Source: Paenibacillus sp. H1-7
GTDB lineage: Bacteria > Bacillota > Bacilli > Paenibacillales > NBRC-103111
Reading direction: 5' to 3'
Assembly (NCBI RefSeq): GCF_022354825.1
Contig: NZ_CP031168.1
Coordinates: 2,667,501 to 2,731,500, forward strand
Length of the DNA: 64,000 nt
Within the stretch, counting starts at the first letter, position 1. Each line of letters opens with the position of its first letter. This document shows, piece by piece, positions 19,860 through 30,085 of this stretch. Made by a program: the position numbers and the translations under genes. Under the pieces are notes generated by a model, which ran no database searches, was not told the DNA's origin, and was given only the letters and a program-made list of their open reading frames with translations.

Positions 19860-21142
19860 TATGATGTCGCGTGGAGCGTCGGAATGAGGAGCGAGAAGCA
19901 GGTGCCTTTGCCCACCTCGCTGGTGACGTCGATTTTGCCGTGAATCGTCTGAATGACCCGGTAGGTCACCATCATGCCGAGACCGGTTCCCTTGTCTCTG
20001 GTGGAGTAAAACGGCGTTCCGAGCCTGCGGATCTCATCCGGCGTCATCCCTACTCCATGATCGATGATATCGATGCATACGCTGCGATTTTGGACCGTTC
20101 CGATGATCTGCAGCTTGCCGCCGCTTGGCATGGCTTCGATCCCGTTCTTGCACAAGTGGATCATGCACTGGACGAATTTGTCCCTGTTCGCGCTTATGAT
20201 CAGTTTGTCATCAAGCTGCGTTTCCACATCAACGCGGCAAAGCTTGGCATAAGGCTCTATGGAGCTCAGCGCCTGCTGAATCAGCTGCTTCGCGTCAACC
20301 AGCTCGATCACCTCCAAATGCGGCTTGGCAAACGATAAATAATCAGTGACGATGGATTGGGCTTTGTCGATCTCCTCCAGCACCATGTTGGTGTACAGCG
20401 CCTTTTTGTCGTCCTGGATGCCCGGCTGCTTCATGATTTGCACAAACCCGCGGGCTACAGTTAACGGATTCCGGATTTCATGGGCGAATGAAGCCGCCAG
20501 ATCGCTGAGCACGTTCATTTTGTCGGCTTGCTGTGATTGATTGCGCTGCCGCGAGTTCAGCTTAATTTGCTCCACTACATAGACTACCATCCCTAATGTA
20601 AAAGCAGTAATAAGACTGTACAGGCCGAAGTAGCCGACAATACGCATGGTTATGGGCTCACCTATCCACCAGAAGGTAATACAGGAGCTCACTGCCGGCA
20701 ACAAGCCGATCAGTAAGCCGGTTATTGCCGCCGCAGTCACATTCCTGCTGCGGGAGCCGGTAACGATATAGGGTTTGCTGCGCCATATTAGGACCATTAA
20801 TATACCGGTCAAAACCAAGCTCAGGCTTAAGGCCGTGAAGCTTCCTCCGAGAAACAGCCGATAGCATATCATGACGGCTGCAACCCACAAGGAAGGCACG
20901 ATGCCCGCATATAAGATACAAGCGGCGAGAGGCACCATTCTGAGATCATACAGAAAGCCATCGGAAAACCGGAATGGATACACCATACATAAAACAGCAA
21001 TTAGAGAACCTAGGATGACAATGATCCGTCTGTTTATCTTCGCGCCGATCTGATGACACCTGTCACCCCAGAACAATTGATACAGTAAGACAGGGGTAAT
21101 AATGATTAGCATGTTCAGCAGTAGTTGATTAATTACGTCCAA
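19853..21142 (-). CDS. KinB-like sensor histidine kinase
   Basis: A 429-residue membrane kinase. Six or so transmembrane helices fill about residues 5-190 (5TMR-LYT type), then a dimerisation domain with phospho-accepting H221 (FAHEIRNP), and an ATPase domain with IDHGVGMT and GTGLGMMVT near the end. No separate response regulator is adjacent, which fits an orphan sporulation kinase that phosphorylates Spo0F. The first 25 residues from TTG at 21142 (MDVINQLLL...PVLLYQLFW) line up without gaps with the B. subtilis KinB N-terminus as I remember it, and AAGGTGA precedes this TTG; a TTG at 21160 and an ATG at 21148 are alternatives. Confidence 0.85.
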   Translation of the reverse strand: MDVINQLLLNMLIIITPVLLYQLFWGDRCHQIGAKINRRIIVILGSLIAVLCMVYPFRFSDGFLYDLRMVPLAACILYAGIVPSLWVAAVMICYRLFLGGSFTALSLSLVLTGILMVLIWRSKPYIVTGSRSRNVTAAAITGLLIGLLPAVSSCITFWWIGEPITMRIVGYFGLYSLITAFTLGMVVYVVEQIKLNSRQRNQSQQADKMNVLSDLAASFAHEIRNPLTVARGFVQIMKQPGIQDDKKALYTNMVLEEIDKAQSIVTDYLSFAKPHLEVIELVDAKQLIQQALSSIEPYAKLCRVDVETQLDDKLIISANRDKFVQCMIHLCKNGIEAMPSGGKLQIIGTVQNRSVCIDIIDHGVGMTPDEIRRLGTPFYSTRDKGTGLGMMVTYRVIQTIHGKIDVTSEVGKGTCFSLLIPTLHATSYH

Positions 21143-21260
21143 TGACATCACCTTATGCAATTATGTTATGTGCACTATTAGTACTACCTAATTTCTTTAT
21201 TCGACATCTTCTCCTGTTTTCCTACAAAAACGATAGAGAAAAGTCCTAATCTGTCTAATC

Positions 21261-22319
21261 TCAAGCCGTAGTGAGCGGGATGGTCCATTGGGACGATTCG
21301 ATCCAGCTGCGGTTGCTGAATTCCCTTGCGCGCAGTACGACTTGGTGGCCGTAAACTTCGACAAACAGACCCTGAACATCCACCGAGTTTTGGCCAGGCT
21401 GAGCGGCGCGGGTGCGTCCTACGGATGCATTGTTAAACCAATGGAACGTGTTTTGCTTGTTGTAATGGTCCTCGCTCAGGAAATTACGGTGGGTATGCCC
21501 GGACAATACGAAGACATTGGGGTAGGGCGCCAATATTTCCCGGAATGCAATGGCTCGGATAAGGCGGTGAGTTCCCCCGTCGGTACCCGGCTCGGGAAGC
21601 GGCTGGTGAATAAATACGATAGCCGGCTTTCCATCCTCGTGGGCTTTCATCGTTTCGCGCAGCCAGTTCAGCTGCTCATCGGAATACCAGGCTCCTTCGC
21701 CAACGTCCGCCTTCTCCTGAACGTAGCACTCCTGGGATACAAGGATCAGGTGAACGCCGTTGACCCATACGTCCGTATAAGGCTTATCGGCATAGCCGAT
21801 GAACGATTGGAACCTTTCCCTCGCCATCGAATCCGTCTTGCCGTTAGGCATCGTCTCCGTTGAAAACTGGCCCTCGCGGTCAAGCCATATATCATAATAA
21901 TCATGGTTGCCCATGTTCGCGTAGAGCTTGGGCAATTGATATTGATTTAAAATGCTTTTCAATAGCTTGTAATCGCTTTCCCGCCCGAAATCCGTCAAAT
22001 CGCCTCCGAGTACGATGGCGTCAAGCGGGCCGTTCCAAGCGCTGATATCTTTTAGCGCCATATGAAGCCTATCCGTCATGGAGGACTCGCTTACAGAAAT
22101 ATGGAGATCGCTAAGTAAAAAGAACGACGCGAGCAGTTCCGTAGGCAGGACCTTCTCCACATGAACCGGTTCCGGCAGCACTTCCGCTGCAGGGGTTTCC
22201 TTCTCCGAGTCCGCTTGGGCGATCCATCGTTTTAGGTAAGGAGCACCAATTCCGGCGCCGCCGGCTAAAAAAGCAAGAGAGACTAACATTTTTTTGACAA
22301 AATTTCTGCGAGACATCAT
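21261..22319 (-). CDS. Tat-exported metallophosphoesterase
   Basis: A 352-residue protein with a twin-arginine signal (SRRNFVKK at residues 3-10 followed by a hydrophobic, Ala-Gly-rich stretch) and the calcineurin-like phosphoesterase motifs in order: DLHIS, GGDLTDFG, GNHDYY, and GHTHRN. These bind two metal ions. The folded enzyme would be exported by the Tat system and act outside the membrane, perhaps staying anchored by an uncleaved signal. Substrate unknown; phosphodiester compounds or nucleotides are typical. The ATG at 22319 follows AGGGTG. It runs toward the kinase gene in the same direction, 118 bases apart. Confidence 0.9.
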   Translation of the reverse strand: MMSRRNFVKKMLVSLAFLAGGAGIGAPYLKRWIAQADSEKETPAAEVLPEPVHVEKVLPTELLASFFLLSDLHISVSESSMTDRLHMALKDISAWNGPLDAIVLGGDLTDFGRESDYKLLKSILNQYQLPKLYANMGNHDYYDIWLDREGQFSTETMPNGKTDSMARERFQSFIGYADKPYTDVWVNGVHLILVSQECYVQEKADVGEGAWYSDEQLNWLRETMKAHEDGKPAIVFIHQPLPEPGTDGGTHRLIRAIAFREILAPYPNVFVLSGHTHRNFLSEDHYNKQNTFHWFNNASVGRTRAAQPGQNSVDVQGLFVEVYGHQVVLRAREFSNRSWIESSQWTIPLTTA

Positions 22320-22507
22320 GGCGCATCACCCTATTCAATATATAATTGCCGTTTTTTTCTACGGTTTTCTTTTATTATAACGGGACGCTACGGCTATCAC
22401 AATAAAGGAAGGGCCGATCATTCCCCGGGAAATCAACATTTTTTGCAGCTGGAATGTTTGGAGAACAACTGGCATAAAATATTATAAAGTTACTTTAAGT
22501 TAGCCCC

Positions 22508-22537
22508 TTGACAAAAGTAATTAAAATAAAGTAATAT
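22508..22537 (+). promoter_or_regulatory. SigA promoter of the DoxX gene
   Basis: TTGACA (22508-22513), an 18-base spacer and TAATAT (22532-22537). A palindrome AAAGT-T-ACTTT at 22486-22496, just upstream, may be an operator for a redox or MarR-type regulator. Confidence 0.65.
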
Positions 22538-22579
22538 ACTTACATAATGTTAGTTATTAATTATCAGGGAGTGATAATC

Positions 22580-22966
22580 ATGGTAGATGCAGGACTTCTT
22601 ATTATTCGTTTGGTCATCGGTCTTATTTTCGTAGGTCACGGGGCGCAGAAGCTGTTCGGCTGGTTTGGGGGCTACGGGTTGAAAGGAACCGGCGGTTGGC
22701 TGGACTCGATGGGAATGAAGCCGGGTGTTCTGATGGCTCTTATCGCCGGATTAAGCGAGTTTGTCGGAGGGCTGCTGTTTGCCAGCGGCGTCTTGACTTG
22801 GGTAGGTGCGATTCTGATCGCATTGACTATGCTTGTGGCGATTGTGAAAGTGCATGGAAAGAACGGATTGTGGGTTACAGCCAACGGCTACGAGTATAAT
22901 TTGATTCTTATCGCCGTCGCTGTCGGTGTGGCTTTGATCGGACCGGGAGCCTACGTTTTGTTCTGA
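22580..22966 (+). CDS. DoxX family membrane protein
   Basis: A 128-residue protein with four hydrophobic helices. LLIIRLVIGLIFVGHGAQKLFGWFGGYG is the standard DoxX start, and GLSEFVGGLLFASG is the second helix. DoxX proteins are found in thiol and quinone stress responses; B. subtilis catD is an example and is regulated by the redox sensor YodB/CatR. The start at ATG 22580 follows GGGAGTG; the frame is open a little upstream from an unlikely ATG at 22547. It is monocistronic, with its own promoter and terminator. Confidence 0.88.
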   Translation: MVDAGLLIIRLVIGLIFVGHGAQKLFGWFGGYGLKGTGGWLDSMGMKPGVLMALIAGLSEFVGGLLFASGVLTWVGAILIALTMLVAIVKVHGKNGLWVTANGYEYNLILIAVAVGVALIGPGAYVLF

Positions 22967-23006
22967 TTGAACGGAATAACCTTATGACGTTTTATAGCGA
23001 AGCTTG

Positions 23007-23031
23007 CCCCCAGTATATGCTGGGGGTTTTT
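23007..23031 (+). terminator. Terminator of the DoxX gene
   Basis: A perfect 7-bp GC-rich stem (CCCCCAG with CTGGGGG), a 6-base loop and five T. Confidence 0.92.
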
Positions 23032-23160
23032 GTTGTGTAATGCGCGTTTAAGGATAGGGATAGGGAGATACCGAGGTACTAGGGAAAGATAGTACTTCTT
23101 TTCCATTTAGAGAAAGATATAATGAAATTAAAGGCAATACATGAGAGAGGTGCAGCGACT

Positions 23161-24387
23161 ATGAGCCGCAAATGGTTGGAAAAGGAAGGTCTTCGCTGGG
23201 TTGAACGCGATATCGTGACCCGTGAGCAATATGAGCGTATTTTACTATTGTATGAAGATAAAAAGCATGCGATCGGCATTCTTCCGATCCTCGGCAGCAT
23301 CCTGGTAGGCCTCGGGATTTTGAGCTTTGTAGCCGCCAACTGGCAGGACATCCCCCAGCTCGCAAGGCTGGCCATGGTCATCCTCCTGATGGTCTCGTTC
23401 TACGGGGGAGGCGAAGTGTTCCGGCGCAGGGAGCATGAGAAGCTCGGCACAGCATTGACTGCTCTCGGCTATATTTCATTCGGAGCGGGAATCGTGCTCG
23501 TAGGGCAAATGTTCCATCTGGTCGCCTACGACATCACATCGTTTGTCATCTGGGGTACCGCGGGGATCTTGCTGACGTACATTGTCCGCAGCCGATTTAT
23601 TTACTTACTGAGCTTGCTCGTGTTTACCATTGCGCAATATTACAGCACAACGGAATTTCATCAGTTCAGCTATGCAGGATTCGCGCTGATGATTGCCGGT
23701 CTCGGGTACTATGCTTGGAAGAATCAAAGCACCTTGCTAACCTGGTGCTTCAGTCTGAGCTACGTGCTTCATTGTCTCATGCTTGTTCTGGATAATGAAT
23801 GGAAATTTCTATGGTTCTTTGTTCCGCTTATGGCTTTGTATACGGTCGGCGACTGGTACAAGGATCGCAGTACGGGATACGCTTTGCAGTCCGTCCCGTT
23901 GGCCGCGGCGTTCATATTCGGCATTGTTATGGTTCTTTCCTGGGATAATGGTCCTTCGGACAGGAACGAGCTGCTGGCGGAGCCGCTCTATTACATCACC
24001 GCACTGGTCGTTCTGTTCGCCGCTTCCGTTGCAGGCAAGCTGATGAACAAGAGAAACTCCAGCACGTTCGAATGGATTCTCGCTGTGCCTTTCGTCTACT
24101 TGCCCGCAGGGATTAGCGTCTTGTATTTACTCGCGCTGTTCTTCTTCTCCTTCTATGTGCTCTGGAGGGGATATATCGAAGAATGGCGGTTCAAAATCAA
24201 TTTCGGTACGGTGCTCTTCATTTGCAGCACCATGGTTGCTTATGGCAAGCTCACGTGGGATTTCATGGACAAATCTATGTTCTTTATCTTCGGGGGACTG
24301 CTGCTCCTCGTATTGAGCTGGTTCCTGAACCGCCGCAACAAGAAATTTCTCGAGGAAGCCAAGGGAGGGAACCATCATGATCAGTAA
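23161..24387 (+). CDS. DUF2157 membrane protein
   Basis: A 408-residue protein. The soluble N-terminus (residues 1-40, RKWLEKEGLRWVERDIVTREQYE) is the typical DUF2157 helical region, followed by about 12 hydrophobic helices. The function of the family is unknown. It overlaps the next gene, a GDYXXLXY protein, by 11 bases; these two families are usual partners and are likely translated together and act in one membrane complex. ATG 23161 follows GAGAGGTG; the frame is open upstream but without a better site. Confidence 0.88.
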   Translation: MSRKWLEKEGLRWVERDIVTREQYERILLLYEDKKHAIGILPILGSILVGLGILSFVAANWQDIPQLARLAMVILLMVSFYGGGEVFRRREHEKLGTALTALGYISFGAGIVLVGQMFHLVAYDITSFVIWGTAGILLTYIVRSRFIYLLSLLVFTIAQYYSTTEFHQFSYAGFALMIAGLGYYAWKNQSTLLTWCFSLSYVLHCLMLVLDNEWKFLWFFVPLMALYTVGDWYKDRSTGYALQSVPLAAAFIFGIVMVLSWDNGPSDRNELLAEPLYYITALVVLFAASVAGKLMNKRNSSTFEWILAVPFVYLPAGISVLYLLALFFFSFYVLWRGYIEEWRFKINFGTVLFICSTMVAYGKLTWDFMDKSMFFIFGGLLLLVLSWFLNRRNKKFLEEAKGGNHHDQ

Positions 24388-24910
24388 AGGCGCTGGAGTC
24401 AAAAGCCGTACATGGTTGACCGGTATCCTGGTCCTGCTTCAGATTTTGTTCCTGTGCGGCATCGCCTTTTCGTATTACGCGGTAAGCTGGTTCGGTCATG
24501 AAATCAAGCTGAAGACGGTGCCGGTCGATCCGAGGGACTTTTTGTACGGTGATTACGTAACCCTTAGCTACGAAATCAGCCGGTTGAAGCCGGGAATCTG
24601 GCAAGAACAAGGCAAGCTTCCGGAAGAAGGAGAGCCGGTCTATGTGCTTCTCAAGCCTGTGAACGGTCTATATGAGGCGCAAGCCGCCTACCGATCGAGT
24701 CCAGACGTCAAGCCGGGCGAGGCGGTACTCAAAGGCGTTGTGCAGTACAGCTGGGATGAAGCCATAACGGTGAAATACGGTTTGGAAAAGTACTATGTCC
24801 CGGAAGGAACGGGTAAGGCGCTCGAAGAGCAAGCGGGCAATATGATCGTGCGCGTCAAGGTTGCTTCGTGGGGCCAGGCCAAGATTGAGAGTCTGGAGCC
24901 GCAGAGCTAG
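24377..24910 (+). CDS. GDYXXLXY domain protein
   Basis: A 177-residue protein with one N-terminal membrane helix (about 12-34) and an extracytoplasmic domain. The defining motif GDYVTLSY is at about residues 55-62, preceded by TVPVDPRDFLY. Families of this type always seem to sit beside DUF2157/DUF4401 genes. The function is unknown. The ATG at 24377 lies inside the end of the DUF2157 gene and follows AAGGGAGGG, which points to translational coupling. Confidence 0.9.
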   Translation: MISKGAGVKSRTWLTGILVLLQILFLCGIAFSYYAVSWFGHEIKLKTVPVDPRDFLYGDYVTLSYEISRLKPGIWQEQGKLPEEGEPVYVLLKPVNGLYEAQAAYRSSPDVKPGEAVLKGVVQYSWDEAITVKYGLEKYYVPEGTGKALEEQAGNMIVRVKVASWGQAKIESLEPQS

Positions 24911-24912
24911 CG

Positions 24913-24966
24913 TTCAGCGAACATTCAGTTAACGTTCAGGTTCGTTTCATTTTCCTGTGAGATAAT
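24913..24966 (+). promoter_or_regulatory. Four 11-bp-phased TTCAG repeats plus -10 box
   Basis: TTCAG occurs at 24913, 24924 and 24935 and TTCAT at 24946, each exactly 11 bases apart, and a -10-like GATAAT (24961-24966) follows the last repeat by 10 bases, with no SigA-type -35. This is the layout of promoters activated by OmpR/PhoB-family response regulators (PHO-box-like arrays of 11-bp direct repeats). It drives the 55-residue peptide gene. The cognate regulator is not in the window. Confidence 0.75.
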
Positions 24967-24998
24967 ACGGTTATCTTGTTCAACTGGAGGAAACGAAT

Positions 24999-25166
24999 AT
25001 GACAAACCGTAAATCACTCCGATTGGTGTTGGCGACGTTTCTAATGTTCGGCACTACGGTAGCTCTGTATGAATGGAATCAAAGCGTTTCCGACCAACAG
25101 GCACAATCCACCGGTTCGGCTAACCATTCATCCACTGTTCAATCAACGGGAAAACCATCCGACTAA
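24999..25166 (+). CDS. Small membrane or secreted peptide, 55 residues
   Basis: A 55-residue open frame starting at ATG 24999, eight bases after TGGAGG. Residues 1-8 are basic (MTNRKSLR), residues 9-23 are hydrophobic (LVLATFLMFGTTVAL), and the rest is a Ser/Gln/Thr-rich tail with no cysteine. This looks like a single-pass membrane peptide or a short secreted one. It has its own probable regulated promoter and its own terminator, so it is a real, separately controlled gene. I recognise no family. Confidence 0.75.
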   Translation: MTNRKSLRLVLATFLMFGTTVALYEWNQSVSDQQAQSTGSANHSSTVQSTGKPSD

Positions 25167-25185
25167 TATGACAGGAACCGTTTAT

Positions 25186-25220
25186 AAAGGCGCATGGAGC
25201 ATGTATCCATACGCCTTTTT
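25186..25220 (+). terminator. Terminator of the small peptide gene
   Basis: A stem in which AAAGGCG and ATGGA pair with TCCAT and CGCCTTT, with one mismatch between the two helices, followed by five T. Confidence 0.85.
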
Positions 25221-25326
25221 GCTATGCTCGGGCAGGATAAATATCAATGAAAAGCAAAAAAACATTGTTCTATGCCGGTTTAATGGTATTATAATCTCAA
25301 ACTTGGTTAGGAAAAGGGGCCGTTCG

Positions 25327-25761
25327 ATGGATGATCACCGGAACCTCTTCGAGCTGGAAGAGGTAGCAAGACAGCTGTACCGCAGAATGGCGGCAGCGTG
25401 GAACAAATTCGACGAGAAAGGAATGACGGCTCCTCAAGGCTACATTCTTGAGAAGCTGGAGCAGGAGGGGCCGCTTAAGGTTTCCCAAATGGCTGAAGCA
25501 TTAAGCTATTCCGCCGGCGCCATTACGACGTTATCGGATAAGCTGATCGCATCGGGCTATGTGGAGCGGAACCGGGATGAGGCGGATCGCAGAGTCGTTT
25601 ATCTCAGCATTACCGAAGAAGGAAGACAAGTGCTCGGAGCCATCAGGGAGCAACGAAAAGTGAACATCAATACTTTCTTCGGCGCACTTACGGACGAGGA
25701 TATCCATCATCTGATCCGCATCTATAAGGACATTTTGGCCAAAACCGATAAGAAGGCGTAA
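25327..25761 (+). CDS. MarR family transcriptional regulator
   Basis: A 144-residue winged-helix regulator. The DNA-binding region (PLKVSQMAEALSYSAGAITTLSDKLIASGYV, then the wing RNRDEADRRVVYLSITEEG) is at about residues 50-105 and dimerisation helices flank it. ATG 25327 follows AAGGGG. The upstream frame runs through the previous terminator and is not coding. Its target is not evident; lipL lies 45 bases downstream in the same direction and may be in the same transcript. A TATAAT at 25290-25295 may be its -10. Confidence 0.9.
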   Translation: MDDHRNLFELEEVARQLYRRMAAAWNKFDEKGMTAPQGYILEKLEQEGPLKVSQMAEALSYSAGAITTLSDKLIASGYVERNRDEADRRVVYLSITEEGRQVLGAIREQRKVNINTFFGALTDEDIHHLIRIYKDILAKTDKKA

Positions 25762-25806
25762 CAATACATAAATAGAGATATTTTGTACAAGAATGAGGGG
25801 ATTATC

Positions 25807-26631
25807 ATGGAACAGGAGCCGTGGAGCTTGCCGGCAGGCACACTGATTTGGGATCGTTCACAGCAGCTGGATCAGGCGGAGATATTGTACCCGTTCGCAT
25901 TGGAGGAATTGCTGTGCAAGCTGGTGGGAGAGGGAGGCCCGCCGATCCTCCATTTATGGAGACATCGGAGAGCTTTCGTCATGGGCCTGAGAGACAGCCG
26001 GCTTCCGTTCGCACGAGAGGGAAAGCGCTGGTTAGAGCAGCAAGGGTATTCGACAGCAGTCCGCAATTCCGGCGGAGCTGCCGTACCGCTCGATCTCGGC
26101 GTAGTGAACGTCTCGCTCATCCTGCCCAAGCGAACGGGGCAAATCGATTTCCGTCACGATTTCGAAACCATGTACCATCTAGTGCGCGATGCGCTTCATG
26201 CGGTGACGCCGGATGTTGCCAAAGGGGAAATCGCAGGCTCGTATTGTCCCGGCGATTACGATTTGAGCATACGGGGTAAAAAGTTTTGCGGTATCGCCCA
26301 ACGGCGTCAGGCCCATGCGTTCGTCGTACAGGCCTTTGTCGTTGTAACGGGAGTCGGGGAAGAGAAGGCGCGTCTCGCGCGGCAGTTTTATCAAATTGCT
26401 GCGGAAGGGGCGGACGGACAGCAATTCCCCGACGTTCAGAGCGACAGCATGGCAAGCCTCCAGGAGCTTGCAGGCTTGAACGACGTGCAGCCGTTTATCG
26501 ATGCCGTGAAGGAGACGGTGAGAGGACGTTCAAGGATGGAGGAACAAAGCTGGAAGCAGATCCATTTGCCGGATGACGCGCAGGTTGCCGAAATGGTCGA
26601 ATCGCTCCAAAACCGTTACGGCATTGATTGA
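25807..26631 (+). CDS. lipL: Octanoyl-[GcvH]:protein N-octanoyltransferase LipL
   Basis: A 274-residue protein of the biotin/lipoate ligase fold. The family markers are RNSGGAAVPLDLGVVNVS, the catalytic cysteine C147 in GSYCPGDYDLSI and the lysine in RGKKFCGIAQRRQ. LipL moves octanoyl groups from GcvH to the E2 subunits of 2-oxoacid dehydrogenases by an amidotransfer reaction with an acyl-cysteine intermediate. The Cys plus YDLSI context resembles LipL more than LipM or LplA. The pyruvate dehydrogenase operon, whose E2 needs this modification, starts about 1.2 kb downstream. ATG 25807 follows TGAGGGGA. Confidence 0.85.
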   Translation: MEQEPWSLPAGTLIWDRSQQLDQAEILYPFALEELLCKLVGEGGPPILHLWRHRRAFVMGLRDSRLPFAREGKRWLEQQGYSTAVRNSGGAAVPLDLGVVNVSLILPKRTGQIDFRHDFETMYHLVRDALHAVTPDVAKGEIAGSYCPGDYDLSIRGKKFCGIAQRRQAHAFVVQAFVVVTGVGEEKARLARQFYQIAAEGADGQQFPDVQSDSMASLQELAGLNDVQPFIDAVKETVRGRSRMEEQSWKQIHLPDDAQVAEMVESLQNRYGID

Positions 26632-26679
26632 AAAACAGACAATGTATCGGAAGCAAAGTATCGATGACTATACTGCCTT

Positions 26680-26712
26680 AGGACGTCTGCATTCTGTGGG
26701 CTGCAGCGTCCT
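26680..26712 (+). repeat. Hairpin after lipL
   Basis: AGGACG pairs with CGTCCT, with an inner TGCA/TGCA helix. There is no T run, so it is a weak candidate for a transcript end between lipL and the convergent esterase gene. Bases 26713-26862 show nothing else. Confidence 0.35.
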
Positions 26713-26862
26713 TAACCGGCTCCCCGCTGTACCAACCGCCGCCGGATGAGTCGTTGAGCCATCACTTTATCGGCTTCCTAGGCTTACGTAACAGACACTA
26801 CCACTTCCAAGCCATGAATCGAACCTATCCGAAGGACAAGCTGTTCATTCCTTACAGCCGAC

Positions 26863-27600
26863 TCAATGCAATCCTTTTAAGAAAAGCTTCATAGCCTCAG
26901 GCAATTCATTTTGCCAAAAGCCCCAAAGATGCTTGCCCGGCTTCTCCTCATAGGTCAAGCGGCAGTTTCTCTCCTCCAGCAGCAAACGGGTATTCCTGTT
27001 GGCCTCTACGAAATCAAAGGTGCCGCGCTCCGTCTTGACCTCCCGTTCATCGAGTCCTATTAACATATATAGATTCAGCCACGATAAATCGGCTTCCTCG
27101 GCGATCCGCTGCTGCGTTTCGCGGAAAAATGCGCCGGACAAGGATATAACGCTGCAAAATAGGCTAGGATAATCTAAGGCAAGATGCAGCGAGACGGTAC
27201 CCCCCAAGGAATCTCCCGCTATAATTCGTTCGGAGGGCGAGGTGCGCACCGGGTATTTGGATTCAATATAAGGAAGCAGCTCCTGGGTAAAAAATTGCGT
27301 ATAGGCCGCGAAGCGCTCTCCTTCCGGGGCATATTCGCTCGTTCTTACCGACGTGTCGACATCGACACCGACGATAATGGCCGGATCGATGCCTTCGTCG
27401 AAAATAAGCCGGTTCATATGAGTGACGATGCGTCCGAAATTAAAAAACTGCTCGCCATCCTGACAATAAATGACAGGATATGTCATGACCTCCTGATAAC
27501 CGGGAGGCAGGAAGACGCGGACAGGTCTTTCCTTGCCTAACGCAGCGGACGGGACAAGCTCCTTAACTACCGTTCGTTTGTAATAAATGGAATCGTCCAT
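26863..27600 (-). CDS. Esterase of the enterochelin esterase-like (esterase D) family
   Basis: A 245-residue alpha/beta hydrolase. The nucleophile elbow is GDSLGG (S131), the oxyanion-side motif PVIYCQDGEQFF is near residues 42-53, and the conserved histidine lies in KPGKHLWGFW near the C-terminus. There is no signal peptide, so it is cytoplasmic. Relatives include Fes/IroE-like trilactone hydrolases and B. subtilis YbbA-type proteins, but no siderophore genes are next to it, so the substrate is unknown. The ATG at 27600 follows TTGGAGG. It converges on lipL and diverges from pdhA. Confidence 0.85.
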   Translation of the reverse strand: MDDSIYYKRTVVKELVPSAALGKERPVRVFLPPGYQEVMTYPVIYCQDGEQFFNFGRIVTHMNRLIFDEGIDPAIIVGVDVDTSVRTSEYAPEGERFAAYTQFFTQELLPYIESKYPVRTSPSERIIAGDSLGGTVSLHLALDYPSLFCSVISLSGAFFRETQQRIAEEADLSWLNLYMLIGLDEREVKTERGTFDFVEANRNTRLLLEERNCRLTYEEKPGKHLWGFWQNELPEAMKLFLKGLH

Positions 27601-27718
27601 CGGAATTCCTCCAAGTGTATTATAATAGTTTGCACCTTTTTTCTCTTCTGTATTATATATTTTGTTGCACTGTTATAGTCATGGAAAAGGAAAGATCGCA
27701 TATTTTGCAAGTAAGTAG

Positions 27719-27748
27719 TTGTGTTATTAGAGAAAACAGGTTTATAAT
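27719..27748 (+). promoter_or_regulatory. SigA promoter of pdhA
   Basis: TTGTGT (27719-27724), an 18-base spacer and TATAAT (27743-27748), about 55 bases before the pdhA start. Confidence 0.7.
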
Positions 27749-27802
27749 ACTACTATAACAGAAACTCCGGTTTCAAGGCATCAAAATCTATCGCTGAGGT
27801 GA

Positions 27803-28882
<1,080 letters not shown>

Positions 28883-28900
28883 AGGAGAGGAAAGCATACC

Positions 28901-29881
28901 ATGGCACAAATGACAATGATTCAAGCGATTAAGGATGCTATGCGCGTAGAGCTGCAGCGCGATCCTAACGTTGTTATATTCGGGGAAGACGTAGGTAAAG
29001 TAGGCGGTGTGTTCCGTGCGACGGAAGGCCTGCAAGCAGAATTCGGCGAAGAACGCGTATTCGATACTCCGCTCGCAGAATCCGCTATCGGCGGTTTGGC
29101 AGTAGGTATGGGGATTCAAGGCTTTCGTCCGGTAGCCGAAATTCAATTCGTCGGTTTCATCTATGAAGCGATGGACCAAATCTGTGTCCAAGCTGCACGT
29201 ATGCGTTACCGTTCCGGCGGACGCTATAATGCTCCTATCACGTTCCGTACTCCTTTTGGCGGCGGCGTTAAAGCAGCCGAGCTGCACACAGACCCGCTGG
29301 AAGGCTTGCTTGTACAAACGCCTGGTATCAAAGTGGTTGTACCTTCCAACCCTTACGATGCCAAAGGCTTGCTGATCTCCGCGATCCGCGACAACGATCC
29401 TGTATTCTTCATGGAGCACCTGAACCTGTACCGTTCGTTCCGTGCTGAAGTTCCTGAGGGCGAGTACACGGTTCCAATCGGAAAAGCGAACGTCGTTCGC
29501 GAAGGCTCCGATGTAACGATCATCACTTACGGCGCAATGGTTCACACTTCGCTGAAGGCTGCGGAAGAAATCGAAAAAACCCGCGGCGTGAAAGTAGAGG
29601 TTATCGACCTGCGCACCTTGATTCCGCTCGATATCGAGACGATCGTCGAGTCCATTAAGAAAACGAACCGTGCTATCGTTGTTCAAGAAGCTCAAAAAAC
29701 ATCCGGCGTTGCAGCGGAAGTTATCGCTCAAATCAACGAAAAGGCAATTCTTCACCTCGAAGCTCCGGTTCTCCGCGTAACGCCTCCGGATACGGTATAT
29801 CCGTTTGCGCAAGTGGAAGATCAATGGCTGCCTAACCCTGCTCGTATCGTAGCAGGTTTGAATAAAGTACTGGATTTCTAG
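28901..29881 (+). CDS. pdhB: Pyruvate dehydrogenase E1 component, beta subunit
   Basis: A 326-residue E1-beta. [35 protein letters not shown] and the C-terminal transketolase domain ([11 protein letters not shown]) are all family marks. It forms the alpha2beta2 E1 that acetylates the lipoyl group of PdhC. The ATG follows GGAGAGG. In B. subtilis pdhC follows closely; here a 533-base gap with palindromes and a terminator separates the two. Confidence 0.97.
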   Translation: MAQMTMIQAIKDAMRVELQRDPNVVIFGEDVGKVGGVFRATEGLQAEFGEERVFDTPLAESAIGGLAVGMGIQGFRPVAEIQFVGFIYEAMDQICVQAARMRYRSGGRYNAPITFRTPFGGGVKAAELHTDPLEGLLVQTPGIKVVVPSNPYDAKGLLISAIRDNDPVFFMEHLNLYRSFRAEVPEGEYTVPIGKANVVREGSDVTIITYGAMVHTSLKAAEEIEKTRGVKVEVIDLRTLIPLDIETIVESIKKTNRAIVVQEAQKTSGVAAEVIAQINEKAILHLEAPVLRVTPPDTVYPFAQVEDQWLPNPARIVAGLNKVLDF

Positions 29882-29940
29882 GATGACGCTCCGTTAAGGA
29901 GCGGCGGTTTGTCCAATGCGTTGTCGCGTAATGGTTGCAG

Positions 29941-30058
29941 GGAAGAGGGAATGCCTACGGCCGCTGTTGAAATGGTGTATGGTTGATGAGATCTAGCGGT
30001 AAATACACCATTTCAAAGGCGGACGCAAGCTCCTTCGGCACATCCCTCTATCCCTTCC
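29941..30058 (+). repeat. Long imperfect inverted repeat inside the pdh operon
   Basis: The core is a 14-bp perfect helix (TTGAAATGGTGTAT 29967-29980 with its complement at 30003-30016). After a single mismatch the arms pair again (CCGCT 29961-29965 with GGCGG 30018-30022, one G-T pair). The outer ends GGAAG (29941-29945) and CTTCC (30054-30058) also pair, with an interrupted AGGGA/TCCCT helix. A shorter hairpin CGCTCC/GGAGCG is at 29887-29903. This may be an extragenic palindromic element or a processed RNA structure. Confidence 0.7.
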
Positions 30059-30085
30059 ACATTCCGCGTTCGTATTGGGACAAAA

